Below, piece after piece: positions 53,201 to 58,418 of a stretch of DNA of 64,000 nucleotides. Below the pieces are notes generated by a model, which saw nothing but the letters and a program-made list of their open reading frames with translations, ran no database searches and was not told the origin of the DNA. Each line of letters begins with the position of its first letter. Positions within the stretch are counted from its first letter, which is position 1. The stretch is from Sipunculus nudus. Taxonomy: Eukaryota > Annelida > Sipuncula > Golfingiida > Sipunculidae. The DNA is taken from contig CM049322.1 of NCBI GenBank assembly GCA_026874595.1, forward strand, positions 35,025,840 to 35,089,839, written 5' to 3'. The translations under genes and the position numbers were made by a program.

Positions 53201-55704
53201 TTTTACCAAATATGAACCACCAATGTAATAAACTTTACCTTGTAGTTCAGTAGATAATAATAGTTGAGGATTGATTAACCTTTACATCTTAAATGACTAC
53301 AGGTAGGGGGGATCAAAAAGTTAGTAAGGCAAAAAGCTGCCAGTCCATTAGTGCTGTAGTCAAGTCCACACAATCCATGTCTCAGTTAAGTGGGAGTCCA
53401 AGCCAGTCAAATAAGAGTCCACAAATGGGTCCTTCAGCCTTGAGTCCAAATCCACCTTCTTCAAGTTTTTTTGAAAATTGAGTCCAAATTCATGTTTTGT
53501 TATAAAACAAATTTTTTACAACTTCTTTTAATATATTTAACTTAATGCATATACTAATATTACTTCAAGCGTATTTTGGATTATGTCATATCATTAAAGT
53601 CCCGATACAGTGGGAAACTGAGGTTATCTGTACAATATTAGATTTTGTATCTTGATATATCAGTGCTCTGTTAAATCGTTATAGCCTCAGTCATGTCCGT
53701 AAATCAATGTTAGTGGCAAGCCTGCGGACCTTTCGCTAGTAAAAAGATCCTTTATGGGGTGCAACACAAAAATCTAATTGATAAAACTCGGGGGAATATT
53801 GTTCAATAAACATGATTTAACATTAATAACTCACAGAGGTACCACTCTTGTTTTGGGACTAAAAGAGCAAGATAACCATTTACAGGTAATGGTTGAAAAT
53901 TCTTATAAATTCTTATAGATTTTTTTGTTACCAAAAAATTCACAACCCTCCTTATCACTGGAAGTATGTTTCATCACAGTATAACAGGTCTGATAAAAGA
54001 TTACACAATTTTCCCAAGACAATTTCCCTAAAGTCTAAGACAGATGCTCAATAATCCTGTTTTTCCAGTTCTCCTTACCAATGATCTAAATCGGAATTAC
54101 AGATGCTTGGGTAAAAGTGCCATAAATGTGACCTACCAAAAAGGCCTTGATGGGTGTTTTTTTTTTTTTTTGTAACTTAGGTAGTAACTGGTAACTGTCT
54201 GAGTCTGCCGTTCTTTTTTTTTTAAATTATATTATGTGTGTGGCAGTTTTCCACTGATAAATGAGCTATCCGTGTGCAATTTTATTCAAAAGAATCCGAA
54301 GCACTGCCCTCTCCATCTATTGTCATTGCATAGCATACACTGCTCTGAACTGGCCCCTCTGATTGGTAATTTGGTAAAGCGGTTTATACCAGTTTTCCCG
54401 TTTTTTTTATCTAATCCCCATTTATTGTGGTTGGTTTCATATTCCCAAGGCTGAAATTTTGCGATTGCTTCATTTTGAATGTTCGCGAGTTTCATTTTTG
54501 CAATAGTACCAGAATCTATTAAATCTAAGTACAACAGTATTTGCATTTATCATTAAATCAAATAAATCCCACAATACCTCACTGAATACTGTTAAAGTCA
54601 TTGTATTATGACCTGTGTCATAGTCGATGTTTTGACAATTCTCATTATGTGTTTGCATGAGAAAGTTGCGATCCCATCCACAGATTATGTTGTTGATTAA
54701 CAAACCATGTTTCCAAAAGTGTGATAACAAGTCCATTTGTGCAGATGCATCGTGCTCTCTTGTTCATTCTAGTTGAAAGGGCAGCTTATTCCAGAGGGAT
54801 TCATATTCGCCATTATTTCTCATTCGCTAAAATCGTGAAATTTAAAACCCTGGCGAACAAAAAGGCAACCTCAGTATCTTACTGCATTACTGTACTGCAT
54901 TACCTCAGTGTAACAATTATGTCACACCTGTTCAGAAGGAGAGGTCCATTTGGAATTTGGTCACTGGCTAATTAGGGGCTATATCACTCATTGTTCATGG
55001 CACCTACCAAGCTTAAATTGTGTAGGTCACTTATATTGCCCTTTTACCAATTCTTTAATTCAGAGGGCAAAATAAATATTAAGCCAAAGTTAACTCTTCA
55101 CTCCCCAGATTAAATTTAAACATTACATAATGTGTGTGGAGAATACTTACACACACGCTTTCTTGATCACATTTCTTCCTCCAAACTTTGTCTTGTCCCT
55201 GAAAAGGAAATACACACCAGGCATGAGGAACACTAAATCAAATATATAGAAACCCCAAATTTAACACACATAAGCAGACAAACATGGAAAATATTACTCC
55301 TTTCCTTTAGACTTTAGTTACGCCGACCTCTGCTGTACCATCAGTCAGAACCAACATTGTAACATATTTATTTAATGTATCTTTTTCATGATAAATTAAT
55401 CACCATTATCTACAAATTACAATTGTACTGAGATTTGCTGACATTTTCCTGCCAAACATTTAGCTTAACATTGTCTCCGCTAATAAATTTCAGTTATTTT
55501 AAAGGGAAGAACTTATATTTCATGTTAATATGACATGCTAAAGGTGATTAGGCCCCTTTAAGAAAAATTTTATTTGAACATCTTTGAACAATGTTATATA
55601 ATTATTTATGAACACTTACTTGCAATTTTTGCACTGTCCACACTCAACAGCCAAACAGCCCTCACATCGGCCACAACGCATTCTTCTAATGCCCTTTTTA
55701 TTGG
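10991..55704 (-). CDS. KMT2A: KMT2A/KMT2B (MLL, trithorax) H3K4 methyltransferase gene, 5'-partial, 29 exons
   Basis: Nuclear histone-lysine N-methyltransferase of the trithorax/MLL1-MLL2 type. Family members methylate H3K4 within a WDR5-RBBP5-ASH2L-DPY30 complex and keep developmental genes active. The joined exons (11,510 nt) encode 3,835 residues plus stop. In window residue numbers: CXXC 6-45, PHD1-3 about 185-385, bromodomain about 385-1,045, HCF-1 motif about 1,045, ePHD about 1,095-1,215, FYRN about 1,245-1,305, giant-exon linker to 3,479, FYRC about 3,525-3,615, WIN motif about 3,628, SET plus post-SET about 3,680-3,835. All introns are GT-AG and every exon phase joins without a shift. 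Domain order and residue matches fit KMT2A/KMT2B, not KMT2C/D. From CXXC to the end it is about 1,000 residues longer than human KMT2A. The start codon and N-terminal exons are not in view. KMT2A versus KMT2B cannot be assigned, because the split is vertebrate-specific. Confidence 0.96.
11140..11199. repeat. (TA)n microsatellite in the last KMT2A intron
   Basis: Interrupted TA tract about 45 bp upstream of the exon w29 acceptor in transcript order. Confidence 0.95.
11205..11392. mobile_element. MITE, GTGAAACCTCC family
   Basis: About 185 bp starting gtgaaacctccaaattatga and containing gacatttaagcaaggtcgg and gaccatgaaacagttgtcc. It shares order and motifs with the element at 45,303-45,483. 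Confidence 0.6.
11665..11732 (-). CDS. KMT2A: KMT2A exon w28: SET domain, SET-C
   Basis: Encodes [18 protein letters not shown] and FAMR, continuing the NHSCEPNCYS motif from w27. Phase 0 to 2, donor gtgagt. Confidence 0.97.
12554..12649 (-). CDS. KMT2A: KMT2A exon w27: SET domain, catalytic centre
   Basis: Encodes [19 protein letters not shown], then [21 protein letters not shown] holds the Asn-His pair that closes the pseudoknot around the cofactor, and MHGNAARF matches vertebrate MLL. Thirty-two codons, phase 0-0. Confidence 0.97.
12826..13418. repeat. Tandem duplication of about 300 bp in the SET intron
   Basis: Segment 12,826-13,128 is repeated at 13,129-13,418. Shared blocks include atggcaacaagaccttga and ttgtcttttctttgatcac, with about 10-15% divergence by eye. 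The remainder of intron 12,650-14,844 shows nothing else. Confidence 0.85.
14845..14974 (-). CDS. KMT2A: KMT2A exon w26: SET domain, cofactor-binding half
   Basis: Encodes [18 protein letters not shown], then [17 protein letters not shown] and [14 protein letters not shown] is the S-adenosylmethionine-binding GxG motif. A tRNA-sized dispersed repeat with the palindrome GACCCATGGGTC lies 37 bp upstream of the acceptor. Phase 2 to 0. Confidence 0.97.
15011..15034 (+). repeat. Palindrome repeat GACCCATGGGTC, copy 1
   Basis: Perfect 12-bp palindrome followed by atgatgctcagctgag. Part of a seven-copy dispersed set, all on the plus strand. Confidence 0.8.
15538..15621 (-). CDS. KMT2A: KMT2A exon w25: pre-SET (SET-N)
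   Basis: Encodes [18 protein letters not shown], then [11 protein letters not shown]. The RRATS-x-[ED]-L-P-M-[AP]-M-R-F-R-H-L run is invariant in KMT2A/B. Phase 2-2, 84 nt. Confidence 0.97.
16429..16452. repeat. (TA)n microsatellite past the exon w24 donor
   Basis: About 12 TA dinucleotides within 15 bp of the splice donor. The intron 15,622-16,464 otherwise shows only a fragment at 15,880-15,960 related to 42,570 and 56,510. Confidence 0.93.
16465..16622 (-). CDS. KMT2A: KMT2A exon w24: WDR5-interacting (WIN) motif
   Basis: Encodes [17 protein letters not shown], then [21 protein letters not shown] (16,584-16,601) is the WIN motif whose Arg enters the WDR5 channel; vertebrates have GSARAE or GAARAE. 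D-I-F-S-F-L matches D-M-F-N-F-L. Ends in phase 2 at gtaggg. A (TA)n tract lies just past the donor. Confidence 0.95.
17040..17185. repeat. Short duplication in intron w23-w24
   Basis: The phrase gtgtggtagatttggttgac at about 17,055 recurs at 17,123 with one change. The second copy is followed by a gacagaaagacagacaatcc tract typical of dispersed repeats here. Confidence 0.6.
17334..17542 (-). CDS. KMT2A: KMT2A exon w23: FYRC domain
   Basis: Encodes [56 protein letters not shown] and [14 protein letters not shown]. This is the most vertebrate-like segment outside SET (A-W[15 protein letters not shown]). Phase 1 to 0. Confidence 0.96.
18221..18540. repeat. Tandem duplication, about 185-bp unit, intron w22-w23
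   Basis: agatttaccagtaggttt at 18,227 recurs at 18,408 (agatttaccagtagatttt), and both are followed by agataacctgc and aaaggcttct. Intron 17,543-18,220 shows nothing else recognisable. Confidence 0.7.
18701..18919 (-). CDS. KMT2A: KMT2A exon w22: acidic/basic linker and start of FYRC
   Basis: A His- and Glu-rich linker with [11 protein letters not shown], then [18 protein letters not shown], the first FYRC strands (vertebrate P-H-L-x-F-E-I-x-S-[ED]-D-G-F). Phase 1-1, donor gtaaat. The 4.7-kb intron upstream holds only repeats. Confidence 0.93.
18999..19018. repeat. Poly-C tract
   Basis: Twenty consecutive C residues, a likely sequencing or assembly trouble spot. Confidence 0.95.
19225..19815. 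mobile_element. hAT-like MITE with ATCGAT-rich hairpins (tentative)
   Basis: The ends are inverted: tagtggcgcgagtcgg on the left, gatcggcccaccacta on the right. Subterminal ATCGATCATCGG-type hairpins occur on both sides. Flanks cctctgac and cctcttgac resemble an 8-bp target duplication with an indel, which would fit hAT. There is no transposase. Confidence 0.45.
19816..20290 (+). repeat. Dispersed repeat with periodic 'gacctctgacct' units
   Basis: Contains cctcattaaatatccatgg and atgaaaatccatcagag, phrases shared with blocks at 22,975-23,430, 34,430-34,930 and 48,360-48,560. It ends in GACCCATGGGTC (20,268-20,279) and gctcaactg. Confidence 0.7.
20590..20880 (+). repeat. Dispersed 280-bp repeat, copy 1
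   Basis: Matches 60,020-60,275 nearly base for base (gaatatattcatgaa, cgcaccatgtctagtattta). The interior is rich in ATTCAT/ATGAAT inverted pairs. Confidence 0.85.
21340..22855 (+). repeat. Dispersed repeat block, hairpin-ended family A
   Basis: Contains phrases shared with 61,000-62,400 (gtgcattatgtttgggccca; gttttgatattaggcag) and ends in the hairpin agctcagatgacttatagtc plus agctgagct at 22,821-22,849, just after a cggacggacaatggacc tract. Two or three diverged internal copies of about 700 bp are likely. Confidence 0.75.
22975..23430 (+). repeat. Dispersed repeat with 'gacctctg' units
   Basis: Two to three tandem units with gacctctgacgtcat at 23,051 and gacctctgtcctaat at 23,273, followed by tatggattttgcatgg-like text and a gtaaacagacggaccatggg tail. 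Confidence 0.7.
23569..23666 (-). other. Read-through of exon w21 into its intron
   Basis: The open frame of the giant exon runs on to 23,569 ([13 protein letters not shown]...) past a clean gtaagt donor. This tail is intronic and should not be in the protein: only splicing at 23,667 rejoins the conserved FYRC frame. Confidence 0.85.
23667..30277 (-). CDS. KMT2A: KMT2A exon w21: giant 6.6-kb exon (FYRN end and regulatory linker)
   Basis: A single 6,611-nt exon of about 2,204 codons. The start, [19 protein letters not shown], completes FYRN. The rest is largely disordered. In order: basic/Ser-rich; an acidic activation-domain-like patch with DEDFINEVL (29,290-29,319); degenerate Lys/Glu repeats (27,761-27,925); a C2HC finger (26,707-26,769); an AT-hook (26,491-26,517); an acidic block; a SUMO-interacting-type IDLT (25,912-25,923); a Gln-rich segment (24,330-25,540); a basic tail. 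Human KMT2A also has one very large exon here, though shorter. I find no match to the Taspase-1 consensus Q-[FILV]-D-G-x-D-D. Donor gtaagt at 23,661-23,666, phase 1. Confidence 0.96.
24330..25540 (-). other. Gln-rich segment of exon w21
   Basis: About 400 residues dominated by Gln, Val, Ser, Asn and Pro (for example [18 protein letters not shown]). It resembles Gln-rich activation or condensate-forming regions of chromatin factors. It is not a simple CAG run, because the codons are mixed. Confidence 0.8.
26491..26769 (-). other. C2HC zinc finger and AT-hook within exon w21
   Basis: [20 protein letters not shown] plus C (26,707-26,769) fits C-x2-C-x12-H-x3-C. About 60 residues later KRGRGRPRK (26,491-26,517) is a textbook AT-hook (core RGRP). 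A basic [12 protein letters not shown] lies between them. Both are DNA-binding-type modules. Confidence 0.75.
30640..30960 (-). mobile_element. Candidate tRNA-derived SINE in FYRN intron
   Basis: On the minus strand from about 30,955: TTTAGGGGTAGAGCAC resembles an A box and GAGTTTGAATGTC a B box about 45 bp later, followed by about 250 bp of non-coding tail. It is decayed, and a second copy is not visible in this window. Confidence 0.4.
31161..31239 (-). CDS. KMT2A: KMT2A exon w20: FYRN domain, first half
   Basis: Encodes [17 protein letters not shown], then STLFPLDF, aligning with vertebrate G-S-M-T-I-D-x-L-G-x-L-x-D-L-S-D and L-F-P-I-G-Y. FYRN pairs with the distant FYRC module to join the two halves of MLL proteins. 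Phase 1 to 2, donor gtgagt. Confidence 0.93.
31687..31807 (-). CDS. KMT2A: KMT2A exon w19: ePHD-FYRN linker
   Basis: Encodes [17 protein letters not shown], then [18 protein letters not shown]. It follows the pattern F-x-V-x-R-R-x-x-V-x-x-E-G of vertebrate KMT2A/B but is more diverged than its neighbours. Ends in phase 1 at gtgcgt, the least typical donor in the gene. Confidence 0.85.
32180..32338 (-). CDS. KMT2A: KMT2A exon w18: extended PHD, second zinc cluster
   Basis: Encodes [19 protein letters not shown], then [19 protein letters not shown] and KKVFCLDH. The GATVGCC and NYHFMCAR signatures are family hallmarks. Phase 0-0, donor gtaagt. Confidence 0.96.
32761..33593 (+). mobile_element. 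MITE with inverted ends and 179-bp core tandem repeats
   Basis: Starts aactagatgtgtcagaacga, then atgcccccgcctgggg, and ends ggcgggggcat: ATGCCCCCGCC is inverted at the two ends. The interior holds four tandem copies of a roughly 179-bp unit (gtcaaaagtaggtcaac at about 32,861, 33,040, 33,219 and 33,398). The layout is like the Pearl/HINE elements of bivalves. It fills most of intron 32,339-33,782. Confidence 0.75.
33783..33920 (-). CDS. KMT2A: KMT2A exon w17: extended [14 protein letters not shown] block
   Basis: Encodes [18 protein letters not shown], then [20 protein letters not shown]. This is almost identical to the vertebrate ePHD. The acceptor is the outer ttacag at 33,921-33,923, because only that site gives the in-frame DSGRLL start. 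Phase 0-0, donor gtcagt. Confidence 0.96.
34140..34340 (+). repeat. Dispersed 200-bp repeat, copy 1
   Basis: acactccaaaaccaatccta ... caaatcaatgtcccctattc, matched by 46,860-47,045. Confidence 0.85.
34430..34930 (+). repeat. Dispersed repeat with 'gacctctgacctta' units
   Basis: Two full units with gacctctgaccttagtaaat (34,490) and gacctctgaccttatctaat (34,739), each followed by a gaaaatccatcaga-type segment, ending in a gacagacagacggacagatg tail. Confidence 0.8.
35181..35269 (-). CDS. KMT2A: KMT2A exon w16: start of extended PHD
   Basis: Encodes [20 protein letters not shown] and GDGEPN. RRCGFCG is the first zinc pair of the ePHD (vertebrate R-Q-C-A-L-C). Phase 1 to 0, donor gtaaga. Confidence 0.93.
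35667..35809 (-). CDS. KMT2A: KMT2A exon w15: HCF-1-binding motif and linker
   Basis: Encodes [22 protein letters not shown] (35,761-35,772) fits the HCF-1-binding consensus [DE]-H-x-Y and sits where vertebrate KMT2A has DHNY and KMT2B DHVY, so host-cell-factor recruitment is probably conserved. A Pro/Ser/Lys linker follows. A 125-bp tandem duplication begins about 10 bp upstream of its acceptor. Confidence 0.93.
35820..36069 (-). repeat. Tandem duplication of 125 bp next to exon w15 acceptor
   Basis: The unit from caatacaaaagctggcgcat to attttgaactttttc occurs twice with about 7% divergence. The copy nearest the exon begins about 10 bp from the 3' splice site. Confidence 0.9.
36570..36643 (-). 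CDS. KMT2A: KMT2A exon w14: bromodomain last helix
   Basis: Encodes [17 protein letters not shown], matching M-E-R-V-F-P-W-F-S-V-K-K-S-R-F-W of MLL1. Starts in phase 0, ends in phase 2 at gtaagt. Confidence 0.92.
37340..37453 (-). CDS. KMT2A: KMT2A exon w13: bromodomain helix A region
   Basis: Encodes [18 protein letters not shown], then a basic [15 protein letters not shown] helix. It aligns with MLL1 E-F-S-D-D-I-V-K-I-I-Q and the following K-K-A-N-S-M-V-K-S-F-F. Phase 0-0, donor gtaaat. Confidence 0.92.
37932..39473 (-). CDS. KMT2A: KMT2A exon w12: 514-codon acidic insert in bromodomain ZA loop
   Basis: A 1,542-nt open exon, phase 0-0, acceptor ctgcag, donor gtatgt. Nearly all of it is low-complexity Asp/Glu/Ser/Thr/Asn sequence with short Cys-containing repeats ([29 protein letters not shown]). 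Only the last 20 or so residues are conserved: [18 protein letters not shown] matches the MLL1 pre-helix-A block (L-E-G-V-K-R-K-M-D-Q-G-N-Y-T-S-V). The conserved bromodomain therefore continues directly after a roughly 500-residue insertion that vertebrate KMT2A/B lacks. Confidence 0.9.
40408..40795. mobile_element. Foldback MITE, copy 1
   Basis: An imperfect palindrome of about 390 bp. gagcatgttactgtattgtg near 40,517 is mirrored by cacaatactataccatgctc near 40,660, and the outer arms (gatctcctttgttttgac / ttaaaacaaaaaggggatct) also pair. Its relative is at 49,505. It sits in intron w11-w12. Confidence 0.8.
40895..41002 (-). CDS. KMT2A: KMT2A exon w11: basic linker inside bromodomain ZA loop
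   Basis: Thirty-six codons reading [16 protein letters not shown], then a Ser/Lys-rich stretch ending LDKLDM. Strong tatcag acceptor, gtcagt donor, phase 0-0. It has no recognised fold. It is accepted because it joins w10 to w12 in frame with good signals and is basic and proline-containing, like the vertebrate ZA-loop linker. Being symmetrical, it could be skipped without a frameshift. Confidence 0.75.
41003..43723. other. Intron between KMT2A exons w10 and w11
   Basis: 2.7 kb without an exon. It holds a G16 homopolymer (41,630-41,645) and a dispersed repeat at 42,570-42,860 related to 56,510-56,780 and 15,880-15,960, sharing cctagaattctaaa. Confidence 0.6.
43724..43917 (-). CDS. KMT2A: KMT2A exon w10: PHD3 end and bromodomain helix Z
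   Basis: Encodes [18 protein letters not shown], closing PHD3, then [16 protein letters not shown] and [18 protein letters not shown]. The latter aligns with the MLL1 bromodomain first helix (W-R-L-A-L-E-K-E ... L-T-A-L-L-N-S). Ends in phase 0 at gttagt. Confidence 0.93.
43933..43962 (+). repeat. Palindrome repeat, GACCCAAGGGTC copy
   Basis: One mismatch from GACCCATGGGTC, followed by atggtgctcagctg. It lies 15 bp upstream of the exon w10 acceptor. Confidence 0.7.
44599..44712 (-). CDS. KMT2A: KMT2A exon w9: PHD3 core (H3K4me3 reader)
   Basis: Encodes [18 protein letters not shown], then [17 protein letters not shown]. In human MLL1, PHD3 reads H3K4me2/3 through a cage of Tyr, Tyr, Met and Trp. 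Here the equivalents are Tyr (KCY), Trp (DDW, replacing Tyr), Met (KM) and Trp (SW), so methyl-lysine binding is probably kept. Phase 1-1. Confidence 0.94.
45303..45483. mobile_element. MITE, CAGTGGAATCTC family
   Basis: About 180 bp with imperfect inverted ends cagtggaatctc / gaggagttactg. The interior agcaaggtctgttataaaga and gggaccatgaaa parallels the element at 11,205. Confidence 0.7.
46118..46238 (-). CDS. KMT2A: KMT2A exon w8: PHD2 end, PHD2-PHD3 bridge
   Basis: Starts [17 protein letters not shown], as in vertebrates ([11 protein letters not shown]), and continues to [14 protein letters not shown]. The acceptor, gggtaacag, lies inside the innermost copy of a 45-bp minisatellite, so six near-identical decoy acceptors sit upstream. 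Ends in phase 1 at gtaagt. Confidence 0.93.
46234..46551 (-). repeat. 45-bp minisatellite, seven copies, containing a duplicated 3' splice site
   Basis: The unit includes catctctgttaaccagac and aacatgagcaaatatagtat, repeated seven times at exactly 45-bp steps (46,236, 46,281, ... 46,506). The innermost copy provides the real acceptor of exon w8; the other six carry tggttaacag|AGATG, the same acceptor. Confidence 0.95.
46860..47045 (+). repeat. Dispersed 200-bp repeat, copy 2
   Basis: acactccaaaaccaatccca ... caatgtcccctgttccaagg, the counterpart of 34,140-34,340, with an expanded gacagacagacagatggac tract. Confidence 0.85.
47053..47182 (+). repeat. 26-bp tandem repeat, five copies
   Basis: The unit is aataaacctgtcacggttta plus attagg. 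Copies are almost identical; the first has taac instead of tcac. It directly follows the dispersed repeat ending at 47,045. Confidence 0.95.
47580..47672 (-). CDS. KMT2A: KMT2A exon w7: PHD2 core
   Basis: Encodes [18 protein letters not shown] and [14 protein letters not shown]-x2-C...H-x2-C is the PHD2 zinc cluster, and GPNYPTKP is nearly invariant in MLL1. Length 93 nt, phase 0-0. Confidence 0.95.
48076..48213 (-). CDS. KMT2A: KMT2A exon w6: PHD1 core, start of PHD2
   Basis: Encodes [24 protein letters not shown] and CQVCGQRNN. These supply the remaining PHD1 ligands and the opening pair of PHD2. The signature CCEPFH-FCLEE matches vertebrate KMT2A closely. Phase 0-0, donor gtgagt. Confidence 0.95.
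48360..48560 (+). repeat. Fragment of the 'gacctctg' dispersed repeat
   Basis: cacctgtcatacatcttgtg and atgagtttcatgaaaatcaa resemble the blocks at 34,430 and 22,975. Diverged. The rest of intron 48,214-49,320 shows nothing recognisable. Confidence 0.5.
49321..49431 (-). CDS. KMT2A: KMT2A exon w5: start of PHD1
   Basis: Encodes [13 protein letters not shown], then [13 protein letters not shown], the first zinc-ligand pair of PHD1 (vertebrate: VVCFLCASSG). Length 111 nt, phase 0-0, donor gtttgt. Confidence 0.92.
49505..49805. mobile_element. Foldback MITE, copy 2
   Basis: Related to 40,408-40,795: gatctcattcattttaacca pairs with tggtaaaaaattaaggagat, and cattgtgcatccggctccaa matches the centre of copy 1. 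It sits in intron w4-w5. Confidence 0.75.
50404..50484 (-). CDS. KMT2A: KMT2A exon w4: pre-PHD1 linker
   Basis: A 27-codon exon ending [12 protein letters not shown]. The DFK just before PHD1 matches the family's conserved V-D-F-K-E-D block. Donor gtaggt, acceptor gcgcag. The exon is symmetrical, phase 0-0. Confidence 0.85.
50485..52426. other. Intron between KMT2A exons w3 and w4
   Basis: 1.9 kb, AT-rich. No exon with credible splice signals, no known repeat unit seen. Confidence 0.6.
52427..52703 (-). CDS. KMT2A: KMT2A exon w3: last CXXC cysteine and Pro/Ser-rich linker
   Basis: Begins with KRTCQNP, supplying the final zinc-binding Cys of the CXXC domain, as in vertebrate KMT2A (RKCQN). 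About 85 residues of disordered linker follow, rich in Ser, Pro and Gln and ending KKSFKQ. Length 277 nt, ending in phase 0. Acceptor cag at 52,704-52,706, donor gtaagc. Confidence 0.9.
52704..55150. other. Intron between KMT2A exons w2 and w3
   Basis: 2.4 kb. It includes a run of agtcca-type words (53,330-53,490) and T homopolymers (54,160 and 54,213). No gene seen. Confidence 0.6.
55151..55198 (-). CDS. KMT2A: KMT2A exon w2: CXXC domain, KFGG segment
   Basis: A 48-nt exon giving [15 protein letters not shown] and a split Val codon. The KFGG motif is the diagnostic DNA-contact loop of the MLL/DNMT1/CFP1 class of CXXC fingers. Donor gtaagt at 55,145-55,150. The 420-bp intron to exon w1 shows no other gene. 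Confidence 0.93.
55620..55704 (-). CDS. KMT2A: KMT2A exon w1: first part of CXXC zinc finger
   Basis: Encodes the basic lead-in KKGIRRMR, then the CGRCEGC and CGQCKNC cysteine clusters of the CXXC domain, which binds unmethylated CpG DNA in this family. The acceptor is cag at 55,705-55,707 and the donor gtaagt at 55,614-55,619. It starts with two bases that finish a codon of an exon not placed with confidence, so the upstream exon must end in phase 1. Confidence 0.93.
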
Positions 55705-56509
55705 CTGTAACATAAAAAAGTAACAAGTAATGTGCTATTATTAAATTAACCCAAATTGAGAGGATTAAATATGGCTAATGTATAAAATGGTAACAACCTA
55801 GGACATTGCTAATCAAAGCATCTTCTCTCACCAGGATGAGTTTATTTTGTGACTGCAAAACAGATACTGTGGAAGTGGTTTTGTTAGCGGGGTTTTAATT
55901 TCCACGCTTTTAGCGGGAGCTAGATTTGCGCTAAATGAAGAACACGGATTATTTCAGACAACCTAGACATGTCTCAGCTGATATCCACTCCGATTTAGTG
56001 ATTTGTAGAAACAATTTGAAACAAGTAGCCTTTGAAGACCTTTAGAATCCCCTCTAAATGGCTTTTAAGTACAACAGAAAGCCAGCCACAATTGTTGTCA
56101 GCTTTATTTGCTGTTCACCCATAGCGGGCTGCTTCTAGTTTAGTTATCACAGTTGTTGTTGTTGAGTAATTCTACAACCTCCTAAGTAAAACTATGTAGC
56201 TGGGTGCAGTACCATTGCATCAGCAAATGTGATTAGTCCAGGTTAATTACGTATTGTTTACAAATTGAGGGGACGGTTCTCAGTCACCTGTAGCATGTGC
56301 ACAGTCACCAAGAGTGTGTCATGTGACAGGTATGTTACCCTACAAAACTGTCTTTTATAAAATTGTTCAAAAATTTTAATAATTTGTTACAAAATGAATT
56401 ACCTATACAAACTGATTTGTGCGAAAAATTTGAACTGCGTTGCTGTAAAATGAAATAATCACTAAAAATTCAGAAATGCCAAATTAATCACTTCAACAGT
56501 ATCTGTCTC

Positions 56510-57345
56510 CTTTCCTTATCCGACCCCCCAACTCCAAATTTCAAGGAAAAATATATGGACTACTTCCAAAAGATGTGGGCTTCATCCCAACCCTAGAATT
56601 CTAAACATTTGACCTTGAAGATGAAAGTCAAGGTCACAAGTTTTTGAGATTATATGGAAACAATTCATGTATCAAATTTCCCAAAAACATACTGAGTGGT
56701 ACAAAAGTTGTTCTGACCTTTGACATGAAGGCCGAGGTCACCGATCATCAAACTCTTCCGAGATATTGTAACAAAGATAGCAAATTATGAATTTTATAAA
56801 AAACATTGAGTACTTAAAAGGTTATTGCATTTACAAGAAATGACACAGACGAGGAATATGGAAGATGCAGAGTACAGACCAGACCAAATACTATGTATCC
56901 CCCATGGCAGGGCTGGCAAAAATATACTTCAAATATTAAACTGTAAGCCTGCTCAGTGTGAAATTCAGTAAGTTATCCCTGTGACCTTTGGCCTTGCAAC
57001 CTCAAAATCAAGAGTTCTTACCCTATTAGTAGTTGAACCATATGTGAAGATATGGGATGACAAACTTGGGCTAAAATATGTCCAGAAGCTTTTTTATGAA
57101 GTGGGTCCAGTGACCTTGACCTTTGACCTTATGACCTCACAATCAATTGTATAATTCCCCTATTGCTGGTCAAACCTATACTATCTAAACTTAAGCATCT
57201 AAACTTACTGCATTACCACCCATTGTGGTCAAGGGAACTTCAGCAAAAGTATTTACGTGCAGGTTTCTTAATCTTGCCATGCATAAATATCAATATTTTT
57301 TTGTAACTGATCAACAAAACTGAGCCAATAATTGATATGAAACAA
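56510..57345 (+). repeat. Dispersed repeats with nuclear-receptor-like motifs, block 1
   Basis: Contains tttgaccttgaagatgaaag followed by tcaaggtca, and a perfect TGACCTTTGACCT at 57,117-57,129. Related to 42,570-42,860 and 58,930-59,830. Confidence 0.7.
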
Positions 57346-57347
57346 AG

Positions 57348-57375
57348 GACCCATAGGTCACGTCGCTCAGCTGAA
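57348..57375 (+). repeat. Palindrome repeat, GACCCATAGGTC copy
   Basis: One mismatch from the consensus, followed by acgtcgctcagctg. Confidence 0.75.
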
Positions 57376-57595
57376 TTTTGCAAAATATTTTTATTTCTTA
57401 TGGTTTTTCCATGTATATTACCATTTGAAAAGCTAAGAGAAAATGGCCCAGCTAAAATGAAACTGTAAATTATTTTTTTTTTTATTGAATTATACTGAAT
57501 TAAGTTTAATTAAGTTTTCAAAAGTTAAATATATGGCCATATGAGTTAAAAATTAATCCCACAAAGTTTGACCAATATTCCTAATTTTAACAAGT

Positions 57596-57623
57596 GACCC
57601 ATGGGTCATGACGCTCAGCTGCC
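57596..57623 (+). repeat. Palindrome repeat GACCCATGGGTC, perfect copy
   Basis: Followed by atgacgctcagctg, identical in form to the other plus-strand copies. Confidence 0.8.
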
Positions 57624-58418
57624 AAGCATGACCTGTGACATCATGGACTGAGATTCACAACTTCCAGTCAAACTTTGAAGAACCAATTTGCCAATTTGTT
57701 GAAAATTTTCTGTGACAACAGAAATATATATCACCTATGTCTGGTTAAAACACAGTGAATTGATGGTCTGAGGAAAATGCATGATTGTTAAGCTATCAGG
57801 AACTATTCCAACAGCTTGCTTGAAACCTGTCAGTCTCAAAGGAACACCACAAAGGGCAAATATAAGATCAAAATATATAGCAAAAATCAAGGAAATACAT
57901 GCAAGAATTATTGAGAAACAGGTGCTTCTGCATGAATTTTTATTCAATACAAGCCAACTGTACTGCACTTTTATAAATGATGGTAATATTTATTCAAAAA
58001 TATTTGACCCAATCCTTTACAAGATTACATAAATATACATCCAACTGCATTCACTTTAACTGTTCTTGAGATAATATGATCAAAAGGAATTAAAAGATGG
58101 TTGCCTGGTGGCCATATGGGACTTCTGACAAGTCTGAAATCAGACAACAAACATTCTCTAAATCGGACCAAACATTAAAGAAAAATTACTGAAACTGCAC
58201 TGAAGAAAGAATTTCTAAGGTGGCTAACTGGCAGACATAATGGATTTCTGACAAGTATGACATTTGATATCCCATATTCTCCAATAAGAGACCAAACTTG
58301 GGGCAAATTATCCAGTAATGAATGCCCAAAATAATTCAAAAGGCATGTCCAGGCCCTCATATCAGATTTATAGATATGCAATTGTAAAAAGTGTAAGTCC
58401 AATATTTTTTATTATCAC

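Noticed and set aside
53293-53481. Ser-rich plus-strand frame that looks protein-like
   Set aside because: It is made of agtcca-type repeated words, has no splice partners on its strand, and lies within a KMT2A intron.
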